Of a stretch of DNA of 64,000 bases, positions 43,603-56,790 are shown one piece after another. The stretch is from Phaseolus vulgaris (taxonomy: Eukaryota; Streptophyta; Magnoliopsida; Fabales; Fabaceae). The stretch's first letter is position 1, and each line of letters starts with the position of its first letter. The stretch spans positions 29,582,217-29,646,216 of the forward strand of contig NC_023755.2 of the NCBI RefSeq assembly GCF_000499845.2, in the 5' to 3' direction. The notes under the pieces are model-generated. The model had not been told where the DNA came from. It did no database searches and saw only the letters and a program-made list of their open reading frames with translations. The translations under genes were made by a program, and so were the position numbers.

Positions 43603-45093
43603 TACCCTGGAAAAGACCTCAAAATTCATGTTTCTAATATGTTTGTGATAGGAAGATGAAATGAAAAGCAATTGTGACTTGTTATGATTTAGTGAAAATA
43701 GAGAAAAACACTTACCTGTGAGCATATGAGAAGAAATTCCTTAATGAATTATCATTTTATTGTTTTGATTTGATCTTATAAGTTGATTTTATCTATATTT
43801 TTCTATATTTGAATTTGGAAGCATCATAAGTTTCTAATTTAATATGTTGTTTTGATATTTAAATTCAAATATATTCATTTATTTTACTTGAGGACAAGCA
43901 AGATTCTAAGTTGGGTAGAGTGATAAGTGCCTAATTTTAGTAATATTTCATATTAAAATATAGGCACTTATGAGTATTAATTGCTAAAATAAATATAAAA
44001 TAATCCTTAATTTATAAATTTATACCTTTTTACATATTTTATAATCTTTATTTGAATAAGAGCATTTTATTCCCAAATTTGGTGTTAATTCTAGGTTCTT
44101 AGGGAAGAATGGAGATGACTGGGCTAAAGAGGAATAATATAAGCTAAAATGAGAAAGCTGGGAGGCCCCAAAACGCACAAAAGCACAGAAAGCCCAAATC
44201 AGCATCAACGCGTCTCGCTCAAGCTAGCTATATCTCACTTGAGCGAGAGAACGTCATAACCATTGGGCCATTTTATGTTTTAATCAATAAGCCCATTAGT
44301 GCGACGCAAGAAGTCACCTAACCCTAGTAAATTAGGTTAAATAAGGGTCTTGAGGCACAACCCTAGGGTGCCAGATTGAGAGAAAAACACCATTGAGTGA
44401 TTTGTAACCAATTGGAAGAATGGAAGGTGCTAGAAGTATGCATGGCTAGTTCTACCCTTTGGAATTGAGAGTAATCTATTCAAACTCTTATGTATTGAGG
44501 TGATATTTAAATATGATATAATATTTTGTTCTTGATTGATTATTGGAATTGTTGTTTTGCTTCTAAATAGTTGTGACATGTTTGAGAATTTTAAATCTGA
44601 CTGGAAACTATTTTTAGGGTTCTAACCTAAACAACAATACTTAACATATTTGGGTGCTAGGAATAGACTTGAAATGTTAATTGTTATTAACATATAAGCG
44701 TGATTATAAGTTGTTTTTATAAATATGTGAGGAATCAATATTTAGGAAATATTATTAATAATTTTATATGTGAGGAATCGATATAAATGGTTTTTTTACG
44801 GGTATCAATTTCAATCAAAGAACATAATGTTAACATGCTAATTAAATTACATAAGAGTGAGAAAAGATGAAACCTAATCCCTATTTTTCCAAATAGAAGC
44901 AACCAATTCTTTGTCTGTTTTCTTATTGATCATCGCCAAAATAACCACTTTTAACACACTTTTTATTGTTATGTTTTATATTTAGTGAATATTGTACTTG
45001 ATAATTCAATTGTTCCTTGTGAGATCGATATCCGTCCTTAGGGACAAATTATTACTTCTGATAACGCGGTGCACTTGCTGTAAAAAGACATTA
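43603..45093 (+). mobile_element. Athila-like 3' internal end, polypurine tract and LTR
   Basis: Internal sequence with CTTACCTGTGAGCATATG leads to TTACTTGAGGACAAGCAAG and a decayed PPT (AGTTGGGTAGAG), then an LTR starting TGATAAGTGCCTAATT at 43921. The LTR contains CTCGCTCAAG and GTCCTTAGGGACAAATT blocks and ends near 45093. It is homologous to the minus-strand LTR at 1476-4087. No second LTR or TSD is visible, so it was captured as a 3' fragment. Confidence 0.7.
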
Positions 45094-45289
45094 GTACCTC
45101 AACATAGTGGAGTTTTATACACAGCTTTCTAGAGTAAGTGTTAAGGTTGTCTTCAAAGATAAAAATGGAATTTTCTTTGGTTTGGTGCTTGAGTAAGGTT
45201 GGTGTTATTGACACCTTATAAAATGCCTTCATCTAAGTAGTAAAGTTGAAAAAATTAAATTGGAGAAAATAGATTGTTGGGTTGAGTAT

Positions 45290-48200
45290 GCTACAATGAG
45301 GAATATCAATATTGTTGGTAAAGAAGAAGGATGAGGAATCTAGATTATGTGTGGATTTTTGAAAGATAAATGAGATTGTTGAGGGATGATGGTATGATGG
45401 ATCAAGTTGCATGAAACATCAATGTTTTCCAAGTAGACATGAGATTTGGATATCCAAAACTTTAACTAAAAAGTGATAATGTGTATAAGACAACCTATAG
45501 ATCCAAATATGATCGGTAAGAGTGAGTAACAATGTCGTTACAAGGCTAGCATGGAAATGAAAAGTTATGTAGATTTAATTTATTGTTACAGGAGGTTGAT
45601 AGTTGCATTCAATATTGTAAGAATCTTAATTACTTGTTTGATCATAAGAGACTAAACACGGGACAAAAGAGATTGGTAAAATTCAATTTGAAGAATATTC
45701 TAAAATTATTAAATTCTAATAAAAAGTAAAGATATATTTATGGGAAGTGAATGATATATTGAAATTTAGAAACAAAATATGTGTGTTAGAGGATTATAAA
45801 TTAAATCAGACGGGTTATTTAAAAGTCATTAAAGCAAACTCATTTTACATCTAAGTATTACACAAGAGTATCAAAATTTATGGAAGTTTATTTGGTGTGA
45901 CCATGCTCCAACTATCTTTATGGATTATATGAATCGAATCTTCATACCTTTTCTTGATAAGTTTGTGGTAGTGTTCACAGATGATATTTTAATCTATCCT
46001 TATACAAGGGAAGAACATGCAAAACATCTTAGAATTGTCCTGAACATTTTGAGAGAAAAACAATTATATGCTAAACTTTCAAAATGTGACTTATGGATGT
46101 CATAAATACAATTTTTAGGACATGTTATCTCTGCACAGGGAATATCAGTAGATCCTTCTAAAGTGGAGGTTGTACTTCAATTGGAACGTCCTAAAACTGT
46201 TGCAGATTAGAAGCTTTGTGGGGTTAACAGGAGATTCATAGAAGGCTTTTCTAAAATAGTGGCTCCTTTGACCCAATTGACTAGAAAGGATCATCCTTTT
46301 GCACGGACTGAACAATGTGAGAGAAACTTTGAAGAGTTGAAAAGAAGGTTGACTAACACTCTTGTATTGACAATCCCTAATACCAATCAGTCTTTTGAAG
46401 TTTTCTGTGATGCTTCCTATCAAGGATTGGGTTGTGTTCTGATGCAGAATAGGAAAGTTGTTGCCTACGCATCTCGTCAGTTAAAGGTACGTGAAAGAAA
46501 CTATCCAACTCATGATTTAGAATTGGTAGTAGTTGTCTTTGCTTTAAAAATATGGAGACATTTTCTTTATGAAGTTAGTTTTAATGTGTTTAGTGATCAT
46601 AAAAGCTTGAGGTATTTGTTTGATCAGAATGAGCTTCATATGAGGCAGAAGAGGTGGGTTGAATTTTTGAAAGACTATGATCTCCAGTTAATATACCATC
46701 CTAGAAAGGCAAATGTTGTTGCAAATGCATTGAGTCGTAAAAAGATACAAATGTATTTGCTTATGATTAGAGAGCTAACATTGATTGAAGATTTCAAGAG
46801 TATGAATTTGGAGGTTTCCATGTCTTCAAATTGCATTAGTTGTAATACACTTGTTATAACTAATGAATTTCTGGAGAAGGTGAAGGAGAACCAGTTGGAA
46901 GATTCAAAATTGAAGAACTTTATGGGCTTATTAAATACTGACAAAGCTAAGAACTTCTCTTTAGGAGTGGATGGTTTTTTTAGATTCAAAAATAGAATAT
47001 GCACACCAGAGGATAATGAACTAAAGCAAACAATGTTATCTGAAGGTCATAAAATCAAACTCAATTTACATCCAGGGATGACAAAGATGTATCAAGATCT
47101 CAAGAATTTTTATTGGTGGCATGGCATGAAGAATGATGTAGCCAAGTTTGTAGTTGCTTGCTTGCCTTGTCAAAAATCAAAGATTGAACATCAATGGCCT
47201 GAAGGCATGTTAACTCAGTTAGACATTCCATTGTGGAAGTTGGACAATATCTCAATGGATTTTGTTACCCACTTACCACGTACTTTGCGAAAGCATGACT
47301 CTGTTTGGGTCATAGTAGACAGGTTGACAAATACGACACACTTCCTACCTATAGATTTGAGAATCTCTATGCAGAAGTTGGCCCAAATTTATATAGATGA
47401 AATAGTCAGATTTCATGGTGTACCCTTCAGCATAGTTTTACATAGAGATCCCATATTCACCTCCAGATTTTGGCAAACACTTCAAGAATCTTTGGGGACT
47501 AAACTCAAACTTAGTTCAGCATACCATCCTTAGACTGATGGACAATTAGAGAGAACTATCCAGTCCTTAGAGGATTTGCTCAGGACTTGTGTGTTAGATC
47601 ATTTGGACAGTTGGGATGAAATTCTACCTTTGGTAGAGTTCACCGACAATAACAGTTACCAAGCAAGCATAGGAATGACTCATTTTGAGGCATTGTATGG
47701 AAGAAAGTGCAGGACACCTCTATGTTGATTTTAGGATGGTGAAGGTGTGTTAATTGAACCAGAACTAATACAAAAAACCAATGAAAAGGTCAAAACGATT
47801 AATGAAATATTGAAAACATCTCTCAGTAGGCAAAAATCTTATGTAGATAAAAGAATAGGACCTTTAGAATTCTCTGCGGGTGAGCATGTCTTTTTGAGAG
47901 TTACACCATTCACTGATGTAGGAAGAACACTCAAATCCAAGAAATGGACTCCTAAGTTCATAGAACCTTATCAAATTCTCAGAAGAATAGGTCTTGTTGC
48001 TTATGAAATTGCTTTGCCTCCTCCCTTAGCTAACATTCACAATATTTTCCACGTGTCCCAGCTAAGAAAGTAAGTACCTGATCCTAGCCATATTCTAGAG
48101 TCTAATTTAACTTAGGTGAAAGAAAATTTGTCATTTGAAGTGAAGTCAGTCTGAATTTTAGATTCACAAGTGAAACAACTCCGTGAAAGAAGTATTCCCA

Positions 48201-48330
48201 TGGTGAAAGTATTGTGGGATCTCATCTCTGGAGATTCCACTTGGGAAATTGAAGAGGAGATACAAGCATCATACCCTAATCTCTTTCTTGATAAGTTCAT
48301 TTTCGAGGACGAAAATTATTGTAGTAGGAG
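45290..48330 (+). pseudogene. Chromovirus-type gypsy pol, permuted and broken
   Basis: 45290-45530 is a decayed RT start (SRLCVDF-like, then DQV...KTTYRSKYD). 45590-45890 reads as RNase H/integrase remnants (YLFDHKRLN; KICVLED), out of order. 45900-46210 returns to RT (FMDYMNRIF, and TDDILIY at the catalytic box, then [10 protein letters not shown]). 46259-47533 gives RNase H ([22 protein letters not shown]), the integrase zinc region ([16 protein letters not shown]) and part of the DDE core (MDFVTHLP, then [11 protein letters not shown]). A stop interrupts before the Glu (TDGQLERT). 47747-48330 is the integrase C-terminus and chromodomain (KEN...; VLWDL...STWEIEEE). Multiple stops make it inactive. 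Confidence 0.8.
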
Positions 48331-48334
48331 ATAA

Positions 48335-49696
48335 TGTAACAACGTAAAGAATTAAAGAAACAAAAAGTGAAGACTCCCCCATAACGGAACTTTTCTTTCT
48401 CTCTCTCCCTTCTCTCTTCATTTCTCACTTCATACATCATTTGTTTTAGAATCTGATCACACCACATTATAGCTGAGGAGTTAAGGAACATTTCTACCCG
48501 ATCATATTTTCAAACAGAGTAAGTTCATTTTTACTCTAAAGATCCTTATTCTCTGTTTTTCTCTATGATTTAGTCATCAATCTTAGTAGGATCAGTTGAG
48601 AAAAGTTTTCTTCTCAACTTATTCTACTATATACTGAATTTATGTTCTGTTTGGATAACTTACATTAGGCCCTTAGATCTTGAAGCTTATCCAGACTAAG
48701 AGGATAAAATTCTAGAAGTTGGTTGGAAATCAAGCAATTAAGGTAAGGGAAACTAACTTTAATTTTTAATAGTACCCTAGACTAGAAGATTTGAATGTGG
48801 AGGGGACGTGGTCCCAATATTCAATTTATCTTGCACGGGTGTTGTTTGTTTATATATTGTGTTGTTTTTTTATATATTTTTTAAACTTGTAAAAATATTA
48901 GATTTTGATGGTTTAGTATTTAAATGTTATTTTTTTATGTTAAATAAGATTTTAAATATTGTGGATTGTGTTTTGAATGATATTGTATGAAATTGAATTC
49001 ATACATTTGGGATAATGTATGGACTGATGTTTGTTTGTGTATTAAGTATTCATGCCTATGTGGTAACAGAGATCTCCGAGCTTCACTGATGATCTAAGTC
49101 ACATACTAAGATATCAAGTGGTGAAAAGCTGATGGGGGAGTTCATGCACACCGTGACATATGAGATGCACGCTTGGGTTGTATTGAAGTTAACCTGATTC
49201 TTTCTGTTGGATTCGCTGATAATATTTGGATCAGGTGTTAGTCTCTAGTAGGACATACTTAATACGGATGTTCCAGAAGGCGCTAGTTGTTATTTTGTTT
49301 GTTGAATATCTTAGATGTGCAAATTCGTGTGAGATCTATGTGATTTTTATGTTGTGATTTGAAGAATATTGAATATTTGAGAAATTGGTCCATGTAATTT
49401 CGTTTTCTCTTTTAGTTTAATTCTGTATATTATAAAATTTTATTTTTACTAGCTTACCCTTGTTTTTCTTGTTGTATTTGAACTGCGATGACTGTACTAT
49501 GTACACGCGCAGATGATCATACAGGTGCATGAGAGCCTGAAAGGCTTTAGAGTTTGTTTTGAGCTATGAATTGTAAATATTTGTATTTCTATAAGCTCTA
49601 ATCATGTATTAAGATTTTTTTTTTTAAACTCTAAGCTTGTATAGAAACCTATAAAACTTGTATTATAATTGTTAGAGGTATTTTTGGGATGTTACA
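48335..49696 (+). repeat. 3' LTR of the chromodomain gypsy element
   Basis: 1362 bp, TGTAACAACGTAAAG to GGGATGTTACA, with perfect TGTnACA-type ends. The preceding GTAGTAGGAGATAA is a decayed polypurine tract. Confidence 0.85.
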
Positions 49697-50177
49697 TGAA
49701 ACATATAAACAAAAGTACTAACAAAAAAAGAAATAAATATATTTAGATGAATAAAAAATAATATAAATACAAGTTTGATAGTTACATTAATCTCAACACA
49801 AGAGAGTTTAGTTACTCATAATGATAGAGAAGCAAATTACCATAAACTTCATAAGAACATAATAAATTCTCATTCACAAGTTCTCTTTGTAATTTGATGA
49901 AGTTATGCTTTTCTTTCTTTTCCATTAATTTCTCTCCAAAACTCTAAAATAAAGTGAAAAACTTTTTCTTTTTACTCTCCAAAATCTATTTATAAACATT
50001 TTAATATTTTACATAGAGACATTATTTTTCGCTATATTCATTAAGTGGAGGATGAATCTCATAAAAAATGATTTCTTTTCAATAGAACATTCACTTAATG
50101 GATTAAAATTAACTAATGTTGTGTTTTTTTCTAGGTGAGAATTGTTTAGACGAATGGCTTTGAGGGAGGATCATGTG

Positions 50178-50208
<31 letters not shown>

Positions 50209-52049
50209 ATTAGCGAAGGAAATGAGAGAATGGATGTGCGAGGACGGGGTCCAGGGAGTGTCTCCCTCTTGTGTAAAGAAATAGAGAAAAGTCAGTTGAG
50301 CGTGCATGAGAACACCAAAGTGGCCTTCACTTTTACATTATGCATGGTCGAAATTCGTGGTCTGCACAATGGTTATGTATGAAGAGATTCATGAATGAGA
50401 CAAAAAATCCTTTTACCATTGTAGAAAATTCCATTAAATACTCGTGAATGGATTTGGTAGAACTTCACACTTTCGTTCTTCCTTGGTAAAGTTGGTGGTT
50501 GTTCATGTGAGTTGAGTTCGTAGTGTGTGTGAAGTGTAGGTGAACTTAGGTTGATGAAGCCTTGTTTAAAGGAAGTTGTTCTTGTTGGAGTTGTTTTCAT
50601 GAACATGTATTAGGAAGGGTGGTTGGTGGAGTTCATTAGAGGTGTAGAAGTAAGGTGTCATGACCAAAGGAAATGAAGATAAAATGAGAATGAAAAGTTG
50701 AAGGGTGAAAATAATAGATTATATGAAAGAATAATCGATTATATTTCAAAATAAAACACAATTATGCTCCAAACTTAATAACTCATTTGTTCACTGTATA
50801 GTTCTTAATATCTACTCCATCTTTGTTCAACTAATAAAATTTGTTGAAAATATATTGTTTTCTTAATATTCTAAATCTCACTTTTGTCCTTATAAAATGT
50901 TAATCAGAAGAGATCTAAGACTTTCAAGTCAAATAATTAAATTAAATTTAACAATTGAAATATTAATTAAAAAAATAATTCTAGATGTAACATAATGCAA
51001 AGCAATTATTCTAATTCTAATTTCGTATAAGAAGAAATTATAAAATTTAATTATAATATCTTTTATATAAAAAAAAGTTAAAGTATGTAAAAAAAAAAAA
51101 AGAGGAAGAACCCGGTTAAATACTGAAGATAAAAAGTTGAAGACTAAATATGAAATCTAATTATCGTAGTCCATTTAAAATTTGATAATCTATTTCTGGT
51201 TTTAAAACTAAAATTAGCTTAGAAATGAATTATAAATATCTATCCCACCTTGCAGAAAAATGTTTTGTATTAAAATTTAAATTCTCTAGCTCAAGTCCCA
51301 AAAGTTAAACTAGATTTTATATAAAAGTATTTGAGGTTATGTATGAAAAATTGGCATGTACTCAAATATAATTAAGCCCCAATAATAGGATGAAGTTGTC
51401 ATTGCTCTCCCATTTCCACTGCAAGCAACCTTCAAAATCAAGTATAAATTAAATCTTGAAATATATGAAAGAGTAAACAACAATGGTGGTCCATGAAAAA
51501 TGAAACCATAGTGGTGCTTCGTCCTTGGGGACAACCTTTGTCTTCACTGTGATGATGGGTTGATTTTGTAGCAGCAACCCATTGCCCAAAACCTAGGATC
51601 ACTTAGTTACACACACAAAAAAAAAGACAAAAATGATTGACCGCGAAAAGGAAATAATCTAGAAAAACTTTTTATGTCATATTAATAAATTTTAATATTT
51701 ACAACTATGATATAATATTACTTATTATTATTATAATAAGTAGATTGCATTAATAAATTTTAATATTTTATAACAAGGAAAATACGAAGAAAATGTCGAC
51801 AGAAACATATCAAATGAGATTATTTAAAATTTTGAATTTAATACTTTTATCTTTTAATTATGGGTTCATCTTTTATAGCTTAATCCATCCAACTTGGATT
51901 AAACAATCAAATCCAATAAAAATTACATTGCAAAACTTATTAAAGAATAACTAATTTTAAAAAACAAGTAATTTATATTAATTAAACAATCAAATTCAAT
52001 AACAAATACATTAAAAAATTATTAAATAATAACTAATTTTAAAAAAAAA
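49697..52049. other. AT-rich intergenic DNA with an (AT)n run
   Basis: No gene recognised. An (AT)n microsatellite lies at 50181-50206. Frames at 50173-50382 and 50373-50606 overlap on opposite strands and show no family resemblance. Confidence 0.35.
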
Positions 52050-52400
52050 TAATAATTAATTTATATTAATTAAGTTAGATACTATTTTATAAATTAAAAA
52101 TTTATTATATCTTAAATAATTTCTATTATTAATAAAAATTTATAAAATACTTTCTAAATTAATATATAATATTATCTACCAAATTTTTAGTTACTTAATT
52201 GTTTTATATTTTAAAATAATTACTAATTTATAATTAAAAATTAATTTAAAATCTAACATAATTAAGAAGTAAAACTTCAATAACTAAAGCTAATACCAAT
52301 TTAAAACTTACTTTATAAATTATAATAGAAACTATTTTAAATATTAATAATTTTTAATTTATAAAATAATATCTAACTTAATTAATATAATAATTAATTA
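52050..52400. repeat. Foldback (hairpin) repeat, copy 3
   Basis: The left end ATTAAGTTAGATACTATTTT (52069) and the right end (to 52382) are near-perfect inverted repeats. The arms contain the same CTATTATTAATAAAAATTTA block as copy 2. Total about 330-350 bp. Confidence 0.65.
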
Positions 52401-53959
52401 TTTTTTATATTTAAATTAATTATTATTTAATAATTGTCTTATACTGTTAATCTGAATCATATTTATGTTTTACAGATTCAAAATTCTCAACCCAAATGAA
52501 TGATGCGAGTCTTAATTACTTATTAATTATCATGCATAGATTTTTATGGTATAATCTTAATTTTGTTTTATTTTTTCTTTCCTATTACTCAATTAAAAGC
52601 AAGTTAATTATAAAAAAAATTAATTTCTTATTTTTACTAACATGTGTATAACTTTTTAGCTATAATTCTTTTACCAACAAAACTCTACATGTTTACATAT
52701 AGTGGACCTGGTTGATTTGATTGGAATAAATTTAATTTTTATCGGATTGGTTTAGCTAAAAGTATAGAAAAATAGTTATAAATTCTTAATCAATAAAACC
52801 TAATTGATTTAAATGTATTTTCTTTGTAAAAAAAAATGATCTTAAACCTATCCGTAAACACTCAAAACATTCTACATATTTTTTCTGTATTACTTTACTT
52901 GTTACAAGACATGCATATACTATAAGACAGCCAAAAAAAACACAGTACCTTGATGAAACTAGATTGAAGTACTAAACATTACTCTGTTGAGGGATTCCGA
53001 GAAGAAAACAGTGTATTTGGACAACCCTGTTTGGCTAGTTTTGAGTATTGCTGCTTCAACTTTTCCAAAAAAGGAGAAATGTGGAGTAGCTTTATTCACA
53101 TCGAACTTTCCATGTGTAAAATGATTTTGACAACACCACACCCCACAAATGGATATACTTATTATATTTGCGGCAGTTTGTTGCCCAAAGCATTACCACA
53201 ACAAACCAGTTTCCATTGCCACCTATGCTTAGGACTCCAATTATTAACTACTAAAGTGCTTCCATCAACCTTTATTCATCTAAGTCAAATTCTACATATT
53301 CAAAATTCAAAAGGGAAAATCAAAAGTTAATAGTATGTGTCACTCTACAAAAGATTATCATTCTTTACACATATGCTTTGGAATTTATTCCCTCTAAAAG
53401 TTACAACTAGACAACGGCAAAGCTAAAAACCAATTTTTTCATTGTTTGGGGGCAAAATTACAAGATAAAAGTATCGTGATAGGTTTTGTAAAAGAAAAAA
53501 AAAATGATGAGACAAGTATCTCCATATTATATTAATCAAATATATACATAAAAGTGTGAGTTTCACTTCTCTTGTGACCTAAAATTAAGATGAATTCACT
53601 AAATAGATTTGTATTAAGGATCTTAAATGGATTAGATTGATCAGATTGATATGTTTTCTCTTATATTTTAAGAGATGAGATTTGATATTTTGAATTTGTC
53701 AACTTATTTTGGTGCATCTTTTCTAATTTGTCAATTCGATGAATTAAGAATTTGTTATACTGTTGATTTATTTTTTAAATTAAAATATAAAATTATTTTT
53801 AAAAAAAAAATTAATTATATTATTTGAATAATATGAAATAATATTATAATTTAAATCACTAATACTTAAGTTTAAGTTTCAATTATTCATTATAATAGAG
53901 TAATTTAATATGTATATATATAATGATAATTTTATCTTGTCTAATTAGATATAAAGTTC

Positions 53960-53996
<37 letters not shown>

Positions 53997-54880
53997 TTAA
54001 AAAATCAATAAATCTAATTTTTTAATCTGTCCACTTTTTGTGGGTTAAAAACAAAAAGGGATTGAATCTGATCCTTTTCATCCTTAATTATCTTTAAATT
54101 TTTGATAAAATAATTAATTGAAGTCAAATTCAAAGTTTAAAATATTTAGGACAATATTTGGTCGATTCAAATTTTTAGACTAATATATGTAACTATAAAT
54201 CGTAAAATAAAATGTATAAAACTTAAACTAAAATATAATTTACTATATATATTTAAATAAATATAAATATAACATAATGTTATTTAAAATATGTTTTAAA
54301 TAAAATTTATTACTAATAGATAATTGCTCAAAAATTTAATTTAAGAAAATATAGGACATCTCTATTTAATTAGAATATTATAGAACCCACTTGAATCCAT
54401 TCTTGAAAATATTAGTTTCATTAAATTCAAATTAACAATTCGTTAGAACAAGTTGATAGTTATATTCAACTATAATTAGTCCAAATCGAAAACTTTGTGC
54501 TGCTGTTAGCAGAAAAGCTTCCACGAGAAGTGCATATCATAAGTATTTATATATTTAGTTTAATTTTTTTCATTTAATTTTACAAGTTCAACTATTTTTA
54601 AATGACTAGTTTATTTTGTTATTCTGTTTTCTTCTCATTTGATACTATGCTTTATTTAACTGGATATTCTTATTAGTAAATTTTGTGACGAAAGGCTCAA
54701 GTTTTGTACCGGTCGCTGTCGCCCAAAAATGGGGTTTTTAACCACAGACTACACTCCACTGGAAATAATTATATAATTTCCGTTATTACTTCTAAAATGA
54801 AGAATTTTCCGCCCTTTTACCTTACAATTTTCAATTTTTTAAAAAGTAAACAACAATTTTTGTGTGGGAATTATTTTTTG
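52401..54880. other. AT-rich intergenic DNA
   Basis: No gene recognised; an (AT)n run at about 53964-53992. The 99-codon frame at 53031-53330 shows no known motif. Confidence 0.35.
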
Positions 54881-55230
54881 ATATGGTCAAAATATAGTCC
54901 TACATCGTTCAAGAGTTGAGGTCAATGCAGTTTATATATTTCTTCCTCCTCCAACCCACCGAAGCGTTTTTTAAGGACAAAACCATGACGTAGCTAAAAA
55001 AACTCCAAAGCGGACAATACCTTGGACGCGGTGATTGATCCTAGCGATGCTATCTCAACGGACATGAGGTTGGAAAATTGGCGCCAGCTAAGGGAAAGAG
55101 TTTACATTGACGTCGTCCGTTTGTGGGAATCGTAAACTCTTTTCCTTAACCCTCGACTAGGGGGCTATTGTTCCGGTGTGACCAAAATATAGTCCCGCAT
55201 TGTTTAGGAATCAAGGTCAAGGATAGTTTA
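54881..55230 (+). mobile_element. TRIM-like LTR element remnant
   Basis: Two direct repeats about 298 bp apart share GTCAAAATATAGTCC-like sequence, a CAT(C/T)GTT block, GGTCAA and AGTTTATA (54884-54937 and 55179-55230). Between them are AAAGCGGACAATACC (a motif I know from plant TRIMs) and, just before the second copy, CGACTAGGGGGCTATTG, which looks like a polypurine tract. No coding capacity. Confidence 0.5.
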
Positions 55231-55480
55231 TACTACAAGAAAAGGAAGAAATAGCATTCATAATATGGCGTAGGCCCAATAGTGGACACAACTATAATGG
55301 GTCAAGCCCACCCTATCAAGACACTAAAAAATTAAAAAGAAATTAAATCCATGAAGAAAATGATATTGTGACACTATTAGCAATACAAAAGCGTCAACTT
55401 AAGTGACATATGTTTCAAATTAGAAATAAAAAATAAGAAAAAACTTTGAATGGGTTAAACCCAAAAAAAAAAAATTAAAA
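55231..55480 (+). mobile_element. Possible CACTA-type terminus
   Basis: TACTACAAGAAAAGGAAG differs by one base from the common CACTACAAGAAAA end of plant CACTA elements. No opposite end was found, so it is tentative. If real, the element could have carried the repeated exon-like units and the kelch exon downstream. Confidence 0.3.
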
Positions 55481-56790
55481 CTGTTCTAACCGAGTAACTA
55501 AGGTGATAGGCCGACAATAAAATGTAAATGACTCATAACAAATAAATGAATTCAGAACTTCTCCCAATACATTGTCCTTACGTTCCTTTTTCCTTTCTCA
55601 GTTTAACTTTTTAATTACTTTCCTTTTTCCCCCTCTCAATTTCACTTCGGTCTTTGCTTTTCTCAATTTCATGCAACTGTCTTGCCTTTGTTGTCATGTA
55701 GGAAATACTTGAAGCTAATTATTTTTTTATACGTATTTTATATATTGTTGAGTAAGACACTGAAAATCCTATGTGCGATGTAGTTTTAAATCGAGTTTCG
55801 ATTACAACCTCATTCTTGCAGTGGAGGATTAGAAGTGGTGGTCACGAGGTAGAGAAGAAGATCCCTTTATCCATTGCCGCAAAGGTAAGGTGAAACCCAC
55901 GAAAAAAGTAATTTTTTAAAATTATAGTGTCGATCTAACCGACTAAGCGATAGGTCGACAATAATAAAGTAAATGACTCATAACAAAGAAAGGAATTCAA
56001 AACTCCTCCCGATACATTTTCCTTTACATTCCTTTTCACTTTCTCAGTTTAACTTTTTCATTACTTTCCTTTTTCCCCCTCTCAGTTTCACTTCGGTCTT
56101 TGTTTTTCTCGGTTTCATGCTCTGCCTTGCCTTTGTTGTCATGTAGGAGTACTTGAAGCTAAGTATTTTTGTATACGTATTATTTACATTGTTGAGTACG
56201 ACACTGAAAATCCTAAGTGCGATGTAGTTTTAAATCGGGTTTCGATTAAAACTTCATTCTTGCGGTGGAGGATTAGAAGTGGTGGTCAGGAGGCAGAGAA
56301 GAAGATCCCTTTACCAAATGCAGCAAAGGTAAGGTGAAACCCACGAAAAAAAATATTTTTTAAAATTGTAGTGTCGATCTAACCGAGTAACTAAGGTGAT
56401 AGGCTGACAATAAAAAAGTAAATGACTCATAACAAAGAAAAGAATTCAAAACTTTTCCCGAAATCTTTTCCTTACGTTCCTTTTCCCCTTCTCAATTGAA
56501 CTTTTTCATTACTTTCCTTTTTCATCCTCTCAGTTTTACTTCGGTCTTTGCTTTTCTCAGTTTGATGCAGTTGCCTTGCCTTCGTTGTCATGTAGGAGTA
56601 CTTGAAGCTCGGTATTTTTTTATACGTATTTTTTATATTGTTGAGTACGACACTGGAAATCCTAAGTGCGATGTGGTTTTAAATCGGGCTTCAATTAAAA
56701 CCTCATACTTGTGGTGGAGGATTAAAAGTGTGGTCACAAGGTAGAGAAGAAGATCCCTTTACTAATTGTCGCAAAGGTAAGGTGAGTTGT
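55480..56790 (+). repeat. Tandem triplication of a ~446-bp exon-like unit
   Basis: Three units with anchors at 55491, 55939 and 56383 (periods 448 and 444). Each contains CTTTTTCCCCCTCTCA-type pyrimidine runs, TTGTTGTCATGTAGGA (acceptor-like), GAAAATCCTAAGTGCGATGT, GTGGAGGATTAGAAGTGG and GCAAAGGTAAGGTG (donor-like). The third unit changes after AAGGTAAGGTGAG. The acceptor/donor pairs define an exon-like block of about 190 bp in each copy. No protein family recognised. Confidence 0.8.

Larger units (their letters stand above)
42806..49696 (+). mobile_element. Chromodomain-type Ty3/gypsy element, rearranged
   Basis: The left LTR starts TGTAACAACATAAAG at 42806 and the right LTR spans 48335-49696 (1362 bp), ending GGGATGTTACA. 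Flanks are TTAAA and TGAAA, a TSD with one mismatch. The left LTR stops matching at about 43602 and is followed by the end of an Athila-like element with its LTR (43603-45093); gag and protease are missing. Pol starts with a decayed RT and runs through RNase H, integrase and a chromodomain. Thus the insertion is original, but its 5' interior has been replaced or deleted. Confidence 0.75.

Noticed and set aside
53031..53330. 99-codon plus-strand ORF with several Cys and His
   Set aside because: No spacing matching a known zinc finger; an overlapping minus-strand frame also exists; AT-rich context.
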